17,657 nucleotides of DNA, taken from NCBI GenBank assembly GCA_016714085.1, contig JADJNW010000002.1, forward strand, positions 1 through 17,657, given 5' to 3'. The position numbers were made by a program, and so were the translations under genes. The notes beneath the pieces are model-generated. The model was not told the DNA's origin and searched no databases. It saw only the letters and a program-made list of their open reading frames with translations. Shown piece after piece: positions 1-9,005 of the stretch. The stretch is from Saprospiraceae bacterium (lineage in GTDB: Bacteria > Bacteroidota > Bacteroidia > Chitinophagales > Saprospiraceae). How positions within the stretch are numbered: position 1 is the first letter of the stretch; each line of letters begins with the position of its first letter.

Positions 1-293
1 AAAGTTGAGAATTAAGCTTATGTAATAAATCTTGATCTAATTTCTAATTGGGAAAAAGATGCTGATGCAGCTCCGCCGAGAGTTAGTATGATGAAAAATG
101 GTGTGCAAAACGACCGGATATAGCTGTAAAGCGCGGTCAGGCGTTCGTTTTCATTAAAAATGAAGAAAAAAATAAACTGATCGAGCCGATTCAATTCTTT
201 TCCGGAAGGCTGCGCAAGAGTTCCAGCAGCTAGTTTTGCATATCGCTTGATTTTCAAGCTAAAATAATAAAATTGTGGTAAGGCTTATCACAA
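1..293. other. No gene seen
   Basis: All six frames are open only for short stretches. A minus-strand frame of 79 codons (18-257) has no recognisable motif and no clear initiation context. It may be a damaged end of a neighbouring gene cut by the window edge or by indels. I cannot assign anything here. Confidence 0.4.
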
Positions 294-1365
294 ATGCCAA
301 CGAAATGCCAACTTTACAAATGTCTTTTATGCTTGTTTTTACTTGCTGCTGCTGTCTGACTTTTGCTCAGCCGACTTGCAGCGCTTCAGCCTAACTTGCT
401 GCTTATGAATTCAACCCAAACTGGTGCGCGAAAGCAAGTTAATCACCATAAGCCCGGTAGAAGGGCGGTGTCCTATGCAATGCGTCATCGTTATCAGATT
501 GATAATGAGACCGTTGAAGAAGAAATTACGCTTCTTGCGGATTTGCAGATAGCACTTATGCTGAATCCTTTGGCTTCTTTGCACGAGTTCACTGCTCTTA
601 CTACTTGCGAAGATGGTACCACAGCAGAAGGCGCTACTTTTTCCGGATTTTTCAAATGCCTCATCAGAATGTCCACCAATTACTAATTTGGCGATTGAGT
701 TTGTAAACACACCGTCATTGGCTTTCGCTGGTCGTTAACCGCAAGCAGACCGCCATCAAGTAAATTATAACCCGCAAGGAGGTGCGGACAAAGACTGTTG
801 AGACGCCGATTCCTTCTTTCATTCAGGAAATTTAGTCAGCTTGGTGCATACCTTGAAGTTCGTCCGGTCTGTGTAGTGCCCGGGATTTTAAATCAAGCTG
901 ATCTTAATACAGCCCTCCTGCGTATCGTTTTTCCATCGTAACGGTGGATGATATTAAAGCTTAAGCTTGGATGCTTTGAAATGGAAAAGGTGGTAGATAC
1001 CGCTTATGTCTTGCAATGCACTAAACACGGCGATTTCGAGCCCGAAATAAAGATTCATTTTTGTTGGTTCACAAAACGTTTGCCTCGACCGCCGTTCGGG
1101 AACCCGTTTTAATACAAACAAGCATTTATCCCTAATCCTGCCAATGATGAAATCTCCATTTCTTTGGGCTTCGCCATCCAGTATTGTCGCAGGCGACTTG
1201 CTGAATATACAAGGGCAATTATTGCAAAATTGGCTTTCTCCATCGCTACTACAATACTCGGTATTCACCTCCATCGTCTTTCTGGGCAAGCACCCGCCGG
1301 GCATCTACTTGCTACTAAACCAAACTCAGGAGGAGATCTTTGTGCAAAAAATTTTGCTACCGTAG
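294..1365 (+). pseudogene. T9SS-secreted fibronectin III-like protein, multiply frameshifted
   Basis: This reads as one extracellular protein of about 350 residues broken by many indels. It opens with a signal peptide: from ATG 294 the frame gives a core LLCLFLLAAAV and then stops, and the overlapping frame from ATG 305 gives LTFAQ, a typical Bacteroidota cleavage end. Around 665-920 the fragments CPPITNLAIEFVNTPS, VNYNPQGGAD and YLEVRPVCVVPG, spread over three frames, resemble a fibronectin type III domain. Near 1130-1365 lies a type A T9SS sorting domain: IYP, a break, NPANDEISIS, then LLNIQGQLLQNW, and PPGIYLLLNQ ending in QKILLP and stop. Known T9SS cargo is exported by Sec, then crosses the outer membrane and has this domain removed. 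The ends are well supported; the middle is not. The damage may be sequencing error or true decay. About 220-250 bases follow before the next gene, with no gene seen in them. Confidence 0.55.
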
Positions 1366-1612
1366 CAGTGTCTATGCTTGACCCTGGAAGTTTCTGATTT
1401 TTGTAATCAGAATAGCGGGTTTAAAAAACTTGTTTTATTTAAATAGCTGTCTTCAGTTATTTGAAGCTCTTGTTTCTTCAAAAATTCTCCCTCAAAATTG
1501 TAATTGCCTTACCCTCGGTTTGCTCGTAATATTGTACCTGAAAGCATCACGATGTAACCCTTAAAACCATTATTTTCTCATTCATTAAAATGCTCAGGTT
1601 AAGAAAAAGATC

Positions 1613-3324
1613 ATGCTTTCAGTATGTTTGAATGCCGGTTTGTTGTTACTGGCGTGTATTGTCTCGGCACAAAACGTCGAGGTTTCTAAGAAATACACTT
1701 TGTGAATAACGCAGGTGAAGACAATGACTTGCATATTGAGTTCAATAAAGAAGTAGAATTAGTGAAATTCCAGTGAAGGGATTGCCAAAAATTTGAAAGA
1801 AGTCTGAAAAAGCCAATAACAAGACAACCCCGCATTTTGAAAACAAAGGCGAAGGTAAGGATGGAAGTCGGTTGGGTAAAAATGATGCGATATTAGTGGC
1901 GAATTCATCTCAGAAAATGGGGATTTCAAAATCGAAAGATGGTGGTGGACGCGCGATCGAAGAATCCGATAGGCAATGTGCAAAACGGTGATGCTGACAA
2001 ACCCGCCAAAGCCCTATGCTTATTGTACCGAGTGAAGATGTGGTGACCGAATCTTGATTTTGAAATGACATTTACAAAGGGAGAAAAGGCAAAAAAGAAG
2101 GCTACGAAGCCGAAGAAGCGGTAGTGAATGATTTGTACATCGTGACGAAAAACCAGTGCAGCCTATTAATAGTAAGAAGAAAGATAGCAATGATCCTGCT
2201 AAAGTGGGCGGAGTATTCGCAGAGCAGGAAACGTGATAAAATGCGCTTGCGATCACCTACCTTGATAATGAAAGAAATACAGAGACAAATGTTTCGTAAA
2301 CGGCACGCCTGAGAACGCCCGAACCCCGTCGTACTATTTGTGAAACTTGCAAAGAAGAGCGGTATGTGACGCATCTTTCTAATCCTGCCGCCAATCTTCC
2401 ACGTGGTACGAAAGCGGCGATTCAGTTGCGTGGCGATGAAAACCGAAATCGAAGAATGGTGGTGGACACAAGACGGGAAGCCCTTTTTGCAGTTCCAGGA
2501 AACTAATGGATAGCAATGACAAAACAGAAGGTAAAATTAGAACCGGTACCAACGGGGCGCCCGTATAAACCACCTTTCCGATTGGGAAAAAGGAGGTAAA
2601 GCAAGCGATGGCGCAGAGATGTATTTTGCCGGGCATTGAGCTACCAAAACCCTTCCAGGTAATATGCTCACCCTCGGTAGCGGCTATACTTTCAACCAGA
2701 CAATGTTTTGGAGACCGTCCTTCCAAGGAGTGCATCCCAACAAATATATCAGATGAACAGCTTTTTGAGCAATTGTTTGAACAACTTGGCAGGGAATTTT
2801 TTATCGGAGAAGTCACGGATTATACTTTCAGCAGCCGCCCGGATGTAGCCATAAAGGCAGGATTGAGCTTTCGGAAAATGGCATCTCCGACTGAGAGGTG
2901 CTGACTTCGGGAGGACAGATTTCAGGTATATTTCAATCGTAGCTTTGAGTAGCAGCCGCGAAAATATGCTGGAAGGTAAAATCAGTACCCGGTGGCAGAA
3001 TTATAGCGGCGAGTATTGGATTGCGAAAATATTTTGGCGATGGGAATTTGCTGCCTTTTGCGGAAAGCGGATTTATAGCAAGTACAATTCGCAGCAAGGA
3101 ACTCAAAGTACAAATAGAAAATCAATCAGAATTTACCCTGCCAAATGCTTTAAACCAAAAATATATAGGCGGTTATCTGCGGACCGGGGTGTATCGCTCG
3201 CTAGGGAAAGCGTGTGTTTGTAGAAATCAGCGCTGAATTGGAAGCCCGAATGGGAGAGAAGCAAAGTGCAATTCTGCTTCCGAGAGGAAACATTGCTATT
3301 GGACTTAACCTGGGCACTCGTTGA
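1613..3324 (+). pseudogene. Unrecognised secreted protein with WWWT repeats, multiply frameshifted
   Basis: I do not recognise the family. ATG 1613 opens a short frame with a signal peptide (core GLLLLACIVSA, cleavage before QN) that stops after about 27 codons; ATG 1590 in another frame is an alternative start. Coding-like text then hops between frames to 3324. Readable pieces include VNNAGEDNDLHIEFNKEVEL, NDPAKVGGVFAEQET, ALAITYLDNERNTETNVS, CETCKEERYVTHLSNPAANL, LGSGYTFNQTMFWRPSFQG and, at the end, FTLPNALNQKYIGGYLRTGV then VFVEISAELEARMGEKQ and LNLGTR-stop. A motif IE-x-WWWT-x-D occurs twice (1931-1957 and 2448-2474), so the protein probably holds a repeated domain. It would be about 570 residues, exported to the periplasm or surface. 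I see no T9SS domain at the end. A strong terminator follows at once, which supports the 3' end. Whether the breaks are read errors or decay cannot be told here. Confidence 0.4.
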
Positions 3325-3331
3325 TGCTCAC

Positions 3332-3364
3332 GCCCCTGTCAATAAGGCAGGGGCATTATTTTTT
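3332..3364 (+). terminator. Rho-independent terminator
   Basis: A perfect 7-bp stem GCCCCTG/CAGGGGC (3332-3338 and 3348-3354) with a 9-base loop is followed by ATTATTTTTT. It lies 8 bases after the stop at 3322-3324, so it ends the unrecognised secreted-protein gene. Its tail overlaps the probable stop codon of the converging SRPBCC gene. Confidence 0.85.
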
Positions 3365-3859
3365 AAACCGAAATTTTTACGATAGAAAAGATACGTTCTA
3401 CCGCTTTCTTCCGATATTGAAAAATGTCTTCAATTCGATTTCAACAAAAATGGCGTCGGCAATAGTACCGATGAACCCGTAAGGAATTTTATAATGCAAA
3501 ATGTCGGTCATCAATACGCCACCTTCTTGTTCCTGAAAATGATGCTGGTGATGCCACAAAGCATAAGGCCCAAAACGTTGTTCATCAATGAAATATACTT
3601 TATCTTGAATATGTGTAATTTCAGTTACCCAATTCATTTTAATTCCTAAAAATGGGCTTACTTTATATTGAACGATCATACCTTCGTACATTTCGACATT
3701 GCTAATGTCAGAAACGATTTCAAAAGACATCTCTTCAGGCGTAATGTTATCAAGATTTTCGGGGCGCGAAAAGAATTCCCAAACCATTTCAAGCGGATGC
3801 GGAATAAATTGTTTCCAAACTTTCTGTCGTACCTTCATGTGCAGGGTTTTGTGCTGCAT
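3363..3859 (-). CDS. SRPBCC-superfamily ligand-binding protein
   Basis: A small START/Bet v1-like (SRPBCC) protein of about 165 residues. It starts at ATG 3859 and reads cleanly for about 145 codons: N-terminal FIPHPLEMVWEFFSRPENL (the first helix and strand of the fold), ITPEEMSFEIV, then FGPYALWHHQHHF and MTDILHYKIPYG, which match SRPBCC proteins often annotated as polyketide cyclase/dehydrase or CoxG-like. These proteins bind a hydrophobic ligand in an internal cavity; no ligand can be named here. Near 3420 the as-read frame turns to FFNIGRKR and stops at 3398. One frame over it continues IFQYRKKAVERIF, as expected for the C-terminal helix, and stops at 3363-3365, so one indel is likely. 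There is no signal peptide, so it is cytoplasmic. It is a single gene converging on the secreted-protein gene, with a palindrome 31 bases upstream of the start. Confidence 0.75.
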
Positions 3860-3889
3860 AAGTTAACAATAATGTTATCACTTTGTTTT

Positions 3890-3903
3890 TAGATTGTAAT
3901 CTA
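3890..3903. promoter_or_regulatory. Palindrome TAGATT-GT-AATCTA, possible operator
   Basis: A perfect 6-bp inverted repeat with a 2-base centre, 31 bases upstream of the SRPBCC start codon. A near-identical palindrome with a 1-base centre lies upstream of iscS at 8975-8989. Its position and repetition suggest a binding site for a dimeric regulator. The regulator is unknown and the different spacing weakens the link. Confidence 0.35.
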
Positions 3904-4373
3904 TTGAAAATGAGAGGATTTAAATACAGATGCAATTATATTATAAAATAAAAATTTAAAATTACCCTTTTTGTGGCATGCGCCGCTTTTTATGAAGTAA
4001 TATCTTTGTCGCTGTATCAGAATAATGATATCAAATTTTGAAAGGGTCAAAGAAGAAAAGCATTTTGTAATTTCCCTTAAACCGCGTAATCCCATGACGA
4101 AGAAACCTTACACGCCAGTTCATGCCTATTGTGTGTCAGATACTGACGCGCTATTTTTCAAAAAATTAAGTTTGGCTGATTTACTTGAATAACCTTGATT
4201 CATCGAGTGTTGCTCTTGGTTTTATTTTTCTAAGAGTACGCTTGCAAAATTAGAATTCAAGCAAACGCCAGACAGAGCGCGATCTAACACGTAGTCCCAT
4301 GAACTCGATTAAAAAAAATATCCAAAAACATTAATATACGTTTACAGTATTATGTACTGTTTACGCCCCTGAT
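3904..4373. other. Intergenic, no gene seen
   Basis: An AT-rich stretch with no convincing reading frame. A 64-codon minus-strand frame (3901-4095) has no motif and unusual composition. It could hold a damaged 5' part of the next surface-protein gene, but I see no signal peptide or domain in it. Confidence 0.4.
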
Positions 4374-4419
4374 ATGTACCACAGCGTTTCCCTCCACTAT
4401 TGCGCTTTGCTACACATCC

Positions 4420-5521
4420 ATGCCTACGATTTGTTCGCCCGTTATTCGGATTTCGCATCTTACAAAGAGCTGCTTAGAACTAGATTCAAAAAACATATCA
4501 TATCCTTCGGTTGATGCGCCATGTGGCGTTGTTACTGATTTGTCCTATCAGGACACTTACTATGAGTTAGCGCAACATTCCAATTTTTCAGCATATTTTG
4601 AATTATCCCGTTGGAAAAAGAAAAGTGGTGACGGTGGGGTAGATGTCACCCGGAGCTCCCAATTGCATATTAGTTGAAGGGGCCAATACTGCGCAGGTCA
4701 CTGTTGTACCCCGAACGTACTGCGATTCTTCGAATTGTCATACCGGCTCGGGGGTACGCAATATTTGACTGGAAAAGTATTGGGGGCTCCAATCTTTTAC
4801 TTTCTACCATTGTCAACGATAAAATTTACCCTGTGACCAATGCAGGCTTTTATCGCTCGCCTTTACTCCAGGCTGGCGATGTATTTACGATCCAGATGGA
4901 AAACACCTCAAAAAACCATTTGGATGTACAACTGTCAGGTTTTCAATTTATTACAAATGCGACCAGGGTTGTTGAGCGCCATTGGACAGTCATCGACGAC
5001 AAAGGCAATACGGCTCAAACAACCCAATTCATCGCCGTTGAAACGCTACCATTAGATCAAGTGATTTTTCCTGAAAACTTAGACGGACAAGCCGCACCCT
5101 TACTAAAAACGAATGAATCCAAAGAACCAAGCTATACGGGCTTTCCAGTATTTGATGCGGATGGCAATAATTTGACAATGCACGATCAATTTCCAGTACC
5201 GGATTGCGCTTTTCGGTGGAATGGAAAGACGAACTTCAAACGGACGAGTTTGGCTACGCTCTCTTTGCGCCGTTGGTCGGTAGCTGATGCAAATGGCAAT
5301 ATCCGGGAGCATACGCAAGTGATTCGACCACAAAACGCTTCGGTATTCAATCTAAAATCGAAATATTACCTCAACAACCTTCCGTAAAAGTAAATGAAAA
5401 CAAAACGCCTTCGATTAGCAATGATTCATCATATAAACTGACTATTTCAGGATTTACATCAACGCAAAGCAGCAATCTGAGTATTGCCGCTGTCCAAACG
5501 AATAATGCAAATTTGCAATAA
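4420..5521 (+). pseudogene. HYR-like surface protein, frameshifted
   Basis: Part of a cell-surface protein of the HYR-like (immunoglobulin-fold) type abundant in Saprospiraceae. After joining frames the order is GGVDVT (frame 1), then GAPNCILVEGANTAQVTVVP (frame 2), then a long open stretch 4674-5387 with YAIFDWKSIGGSNLLL, LQAGDVFTIQMENTSK and two copies of the motif W-S/T-V-x-D-x-x-G-N followed by Q-F/V-I: WTVIDDKGNTAQTTQFI and WSVADANGNIREHTQVI. Between them FPENLDGQAAP and FDADGNN are typical linker pieces. Around 5210-5260 a better reading, SVEWKDELQTDEFGY, lies in another frame. Near 5340 the frame shifts again and the tail IEILPQQPSVKVNENKTPS runs to the stop at 5519-5521. The start is uncertain: no signal peptide is visible upstream of 4420, so the 5' end may be lost. 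No T9SS sorting domain is visible. A terminator follows at 5560. Function unknown beyond likely surface adhesion or structure. Confidence 0.5.
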
Positions 5522-5559
5522 AGATTAGGTTTGTAAAGGGTTTCTCATACAGAAGTGAG

Positions 5560-5589
5560 GCAGGAGGTCAAGTATCTCCTGCTTTTTTT
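5560..5589 (+). terminator. Rho-independent terminator
   Basis: A perfect 7-bp stem GCAGGAG/CTCCTGC (5560-5566 and 5576-5582) with a 9-base loop is followed by seven T residues. It lies about 40 bases after the stop of the HYR-like gene. The T-run directly abuts the REP-like hairpin at 5590-5616. Confidence 0.85.
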
Positions 5590-5616
5590 GTAACTCCGAT
5601 TGCCAATCGGAGTTAC
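5590..5616 (-). repeat. REP-like hairpin, copy A
   Basis: A near-perfect palindrome: two 13-base arms (5590-5602 and 5604-5616) around one base. Read on the minus strand it begins GTAACTCCGATTGG, directly after the stop codon of the glycosyltransferase. Its core CCGATT-nnn-AATCGG is shared with the hairpin at 14471-14489, and both follow a minus-strand gene in the same orientation. REP elements mobilised by RAYT transposases carry a GTAG foot next to the hairpin; here the foot is GTAA. Confidence 0.6.
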
Positions 5617-6775
5617 TTACATCAACGTTTCGTATAAGTCCATCAATTGCTCGGTAAGTAGCTCACCTTTGAATTGTTGGGCATAGTCAAATCCTTTTCC
5701 CACCATAATTTTGCGAAAACTCGCATCGCTCAGGATTTTTTTGAATGCCTTCGGCAATTTGTTCCGGCTGCGTTGGGTCAACCAAGCAAGAATCGAGACC
5801 GCCAGCTTCGGGTAAAGAAGAAATATTGGAGGTAATCACAGGCGTTTTGCTAAAAAGTGCTTCAAGAATTGGTATGCCAAATCCTTCATAGACAGAGGGA
5901 TAGATAAAAATCCTGGCTTGTTGATATAAAGCGGGCATATCTTCGTAATCGACTTTTATAAAAAACGACTTGCTTTTTTGCAGACCCTTACGGGCAATAT
6001 ATTCTTGCACTTTGTTTTTGTAAGCTTTTCCATCACCGACCACCACCAAAGGCAGTTTCAAGTCGCTGGCAATAGTTCCAATGCTTGTACGATACCCAAT
6101 AAATTTTTCCGCTCAATCAATGACCCAACGTATAAAAAAATAATCCTGTGGTAAGTGATACCGCTTCAAAACAGCTTCGATGGCTTGGGCGACTTCTCTT
6201 GCATAAAGCGCTCGTGACAAGATTGATAAATCACTTCGATTTTTTCGGATGGAATATTATAAAATTCTATAATGTCGCGCTTTATGCTTTCGCTGATAGC
6301 AACGATACGATCGCTATGTTCACAAGCATATCGAAATTTATAATCATAAATTTGTCGATCGATCAAAGGGAAATGATGGGGATAATGCTTGAAAACAAGA
6401 TCATGAATCGTGACGACACTTTTGATCTTCGTTTTTTGGATACCCATTGGAATTTCGTGGCTCAAGCCATGAAAAAGCTGGATTTTATGCTTCCGTAAAT
6501 CTCTTTTTACCCCAGCTACGCCAGTAGGCTTTGGGTTGCCCTTGTGGCAGATGCACACTATAAAGTGGGCTATTCAGAAAAAACTGAGTTTCCTCGTTTT
6601 TCGTGACCTTTGGTGTATAAAGAAAATAGGCATTCTCAGGATAAAATTCTGCTAAATTGCGCAACAAAGTGCGGCTGTAATTACCTAAACCCGTGAAATT
6701 ATTGAATAAACGCTTAGCGTCGAATCCGATTCGATACATGAGGTTGTGCCGACTAACAGTCGGTTCTTTTTTCAC
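5617..6775 (-). CDS. GT4-family glycosyltransferase, frameshifted
   Basis: A retaining GT-B glycosyltransferase of family 4, about 385 residues after joining frames. N-terminal part (ATG 6775, possibly the later Met before YRIGFDAKRLF): GLGNYSRTLLRNL, the acceptor-side start of GT4 enzymes. Next LFHGLSHEIP, VTIHDLVF and RIVAISESIKRDI. The donor-side half has VGSLIERKNLLGIVQALE, LPLVVVGDGK, and the sugar-nucleotide motif YEGFGIPILEA (E-x7-E), then PVITSNISSLPEAGG. Breaks are seen near 6504-6508 (a T5 run), about 6160, 6120 and 6075, and near 5750. Past the last break the true C terminus reads AFKKILSDASFRKIMVGKG and stops at 5617-5619. The substrate cannot be read from the sequence; GT4 enzymes usually build lipopolysaccharide, exopolysaccharide or glycans. 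It follows the isc operon on the same strand, but a terminator separates them, so it is probably its own unit. Confidence 0.8.
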
Positions 6776-6820
6776 AAAATAAAAAAACTCCTATGAACAT
6801 TGAAGTCCAAAAGAGTTTTT
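6776..6820 (-). terminator. Terminator of the isc operon
   Basis: On the minus strand an AAAAACTC/GAGTTTTT stem (6813-6820 and 6783-6790) with a loop of about 22 bases is followed by a T-rich tail. It lies about 57 bases after the iscA stop, with the hairpin at 6834-6866 in between. The long loop makes it weaker than the other terminators here. Confidence 0.5.
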
Positions 6821-6833
6821 CTTTTTCACATTT

Positions 6834-6868
6834 AGTCATCTGATGACTTGAAGTCACCAGATGACTAC
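6834..6868 (-). repeat. REP-like hairpin, copy C
   Basis: Two 16-base arms (6834-6849 and 6851-6866) form an imperfect palindrome around one base, with one mismatch. On the minus strand it begins GTAGTCATCTGG, so a GTAG foot stands at its 5' side. It starts 8 bases after the iscA stop. Its stem sequence differs from copies A and B, but foot, orientation and position behind a gene are the same. Confidence 0.55.
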
Positions 6869-6876
6869 GATTCAAG

Positions 6877-7202
6877 TTATACTGCAAAACTTTCCCCACA
6901 ACCGCAAGTGCGCGCAGCATTTGGATTATTAAAATAAAAACCTTTGCCATTCAAGCCACCGGAAAACTCCAGGTCGTATTGCAGAGATAAAGGAAACTTT
7001 TCAAATCGGTGACGACTTTCACGCCATTATCCTCAAAAATCTGGTCGTTTGGCTTCGATTCGTTATCAAAATCCATTTGATACGACAAGCCTGAACAACC
7101 GCCACTGGTCACACTCACGCGCACGAAGAAATCTTCTCCGATTTTTTCACTTTGCTTGATTTCCTGAATTTTACTTTTTGCGCTTTCTGCTACGAATAAC
7201 AT
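6877..7202 (-). CDS. iscA: IscA/ErpA-like iron-sulfur carrier, frameshifted
   Basis: A-type iron-sulfur carrier protein of about 108 residues, which accepts clusters from IscU and passes them to target enzymes in the cytoplasm. It starts at ATG 7202 (MLFVAESAKSKIQEI) and carries VSVTSGGCSGLSYQMDF, with the first conserved cysteine. As read, the frame ends early at 6951 after KSFLYLCNTTW. One base over it continues LQYDLEFSGGLNGKGFYF, then NPNAARTCGCGESFAV and stop at 6877-6879. That restores the conserved C-terminal C-G-C pair, so all three ligand cysteines are present. The break lies near 6985-6992 and fits one missing base. It is the last gene of iscS-iscU-iscA, separated from iscU by a repeat-rich spacer. 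Confidence 0.88.
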
Positions 7203-7276
7203 AATTCAAATTTAAGATTTGAGATATGAAGTTTGAAAATATTTTCAAATCTCGCATTTCATATTTCACATTTCCA
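7203..7276. repeat. Inverted heptad array in the iscU-iscA spacer
   Basis: From 7205 the spacer divides into 7-base units: five of purine-rich type (such as TTGAGAT, ATGAAGT), then five of the complementary type (such as GCATTTC, ATATTTC). The join is a perfect 18-bp palindrome, TTTGAAAATATTTTCAAA, at 7232-7249. The transcript could fold into a long hairpin between the two genes. Its role is not known. Confidence 0.5.
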
Positions 7277-7693
7277 TTAAGCTTTCGCTTCGGCAGTAGC
7301 TTCTACTAAAATGCCATTTTTGGTCGGATAATCCTTGATGGCACTCTTGATCGCATCTTCTGCCAATACCGAGCAGTGAATTTTCACCGGCGGCAAAGCC
7401 AATTCTTCTACTATCGCCATATTATCAATCGTCAATGCTTCATTAACCGATTTGCCCTTGAGCCATTCGGTCGCTAAAGAAGACGATGCAATCGCCGAGC
7501 CGCAGCCAAAAGTCTTGAATTTGGCATCCACAATGGTCTGAGTTTCAGGATCAACCTCGATTTGAAGGCGCATCACGTCGCCGCATTCAGGTGCACCCAC
7601 TAGACCAGTGCCAACGTTGTTTTTGCTCTTGTCCAAAGTGCCCACATTGCGTGGATTTTTAAAATGATCGAGTAATTTATCGGAATAAGCCAT
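7277..7693 (-). CDS. iscU: Iron-sulfur cluster scaffold IscU
   Basis: Scaffold on which new [2Fe-2S] clusters are assembled from IscS-supplied sulfur and iron. The 138-residue frame is intact and matches the family over its full length: start MAYSDKLLDHFKNPRNVG, cluster ligands Cys37 and Asp39 in PECGDVM, Cys64 in FGCGSAIASSS, Cys107 in IHCSVLAEDA, and the chaperone-recognition LPPVK (100-104). The short tail after YPTKN is slightly longer than in E. coli IscU. It begins 12 bases after the iscS stop, so the two are surely co-transcribed. This is one of the few unbroken longer genes in the window. Confidence 0.95.
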   Translation of the reverse strand: MAYSDKLLDHFKNPRNVGTLDKSKNNVGTGLVGAPECGDVMRLQIEVDPETQTIVDAKFKTFGCGSAIASSSLATEWLKGKSVNEALTIDNMAIVEELALPPVKIHCSVLAEDAIKSAIKDYPTKNGILVEATAEAKA

Positions 7694-7705
7694 GATATTT
7701 ATTTT

Positions 7706-8955
7706 TTATTGTTGAATGTTCAATTTTAAATGATGGTAATGTTCTGACCAAGTCACTGTATTCAGATCAATACCCTCTTTGTACATTTCCCAAATCGGGC
7801 TGAGATCACGCATGTGATTGACTCCTTGTGCAACTGCTTGGATGGCATAATCTACATCTTCTTCTGTTGTAAAACGGCCCAAGCTAAAGCGAATCGAAGA
7901 ATGCGCCAAATCATCGCCCAAGCCCAGCGCCACCAGCACATACGAAGGTTCCAGCGAAGCCGAAGTACACGCCGAACCCGAAGATACCGCGATATTTTGA
8001 TTGAACGTCATCATTAAACCTTCTCCTTCGACGTGCTTGAAGGAAAGATTTGTTACGTGCGGCATTCTACTTTGCTTTGCACCATTCAGATATACTTCTT
8101 CGAGTTTCGAAAGCTCGGTTTCTAATTTATCGCGCAGTTTGCTTACGCGTTCAGCGTCTTGTGCCATTTCATTCTTGGCGATTTCGGCGGCTTTCCCAAA
8201 GCCTACAATACCCGGCACATTCAGCGTACCCGAACGCATTCCACGCTCATGGCCACCGCCATCCATCTGAGCGGTCAACTTTACTCTTGGGTTTTTGCGA
8301 CTCACGTACAAAGCGCCGACACCTTTCGGTCCGTACATTTTGTGGCTGCTGAACGCCATGATATGCACCCCTACTTCTTTTGGTTTTACAGGAATTTTGC
8401 CAACTGCTTGTGTCGCATCGCTCATAAATAACACACCATGCTTGGCGCAAATATCGCCGATGGTTTTCATATCCTGGATCGTACCGGTTTCATTGTTTGC
8501 CCACATCACCGATATCAAGATTGTATTCGGTTTGATCGCAGCTTCCAACTCTGCCAAATCAATCAAGCCTTCCCGATTCACTTCCAAATAAGTGATTTCT
8601 GCACCCAATTTTTCAAGGTGATCGCAAGTATCCAAAATCGCTTTATGTTCGGTTTTTACGGTGATAATATGATTCCCTTTGCGGCGATACATTTCAAAAC
8701 ACCCTTCAAACCTAAGTTATCCGACTCGGTCGCGCCGGAAGTAAAGATAATTTCCTTTGAATCTACTTCGATCAAATTGGCAATTTGCTCGCGGGCATAA
8801 TCCACTGCTTCTTCCGCTACCCAACCAAAAGGGTGATTGCGGCTCGCGGCATTGCCGGGGTGTTCATAGAAAAAAGGCAACATCGCTTCCACTACGCGCG
8901 GGTCGGTCGGGGTGGTTGCATTATTGTCCAAGTATATCATTCGCTTTCTATCCAT
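7706..8955 (-). CDS. iscS: Cysteine desulfurase IscS, one frameshift
   Basis: Pyridoxal-phosphate enzyme that takes sulfur from L-cysteine, giving alanine and a persulfide passed to IscU. It starts at ATG 8955 (MDRKRMIYLDNNATTPTDP; the Met at 8940 is an equally good start). After joining frames it has about 416 residues: FTSGATESDN near 72-80, TEHKA with His104, SSHKMYGPKG with the PLP lysine at 206, RSGTLNVPG, and the mobile catalytic cysteine near 330 in SSGSACTSASLEPS. The only break is at the A4 run 8696-8699: adding one base gives GVFEMYRRKGNHIITV, the expected family sequence. Every key residue is present, so the break is probably a read error. It is the first gene of iscS-iscU-iscA. 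No iscR gene lies beside it, and a palindrome sits in its leader. Confidence 0.93.
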
Positions 8956-8974
8956 TGTGCTGCGATGTTTTTAT

Positions 8975-8989
8975 TTAGATTGAATCTAA
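8975..8989. promoter_or_regulatory. Palindrome TTAGATT-G-AATCTAA in the iscS leader
   Basis: A perfect 15-base palindrome between the probable iscS -7 element and the start codon, 20 bases before the ATG. An operator here could block transcription of the isc operon. It does not match the E. coli IscR site patterns as I know them. A sister palindrome lies upstream of the SRPBCC gene (3890-3903). Confidence 0.4.
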
Positions 8990-9005
8990 GGTGAAATTCA
9001 GTTTA

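Noticed and set aside
6834..6868. Palindrome after iscA as a rho-independent terminator
   Set aside because: No T-run follows on the minus strand; the separate stem at 6783-6820 with a T-rich tail is the better terminator.
8001..8800. Several plus-strand open frames of 67-120 codons
   Set aside because: They lie opposite iscS, whose motifs and codon pattern are clear; they are shadows of the true frame.
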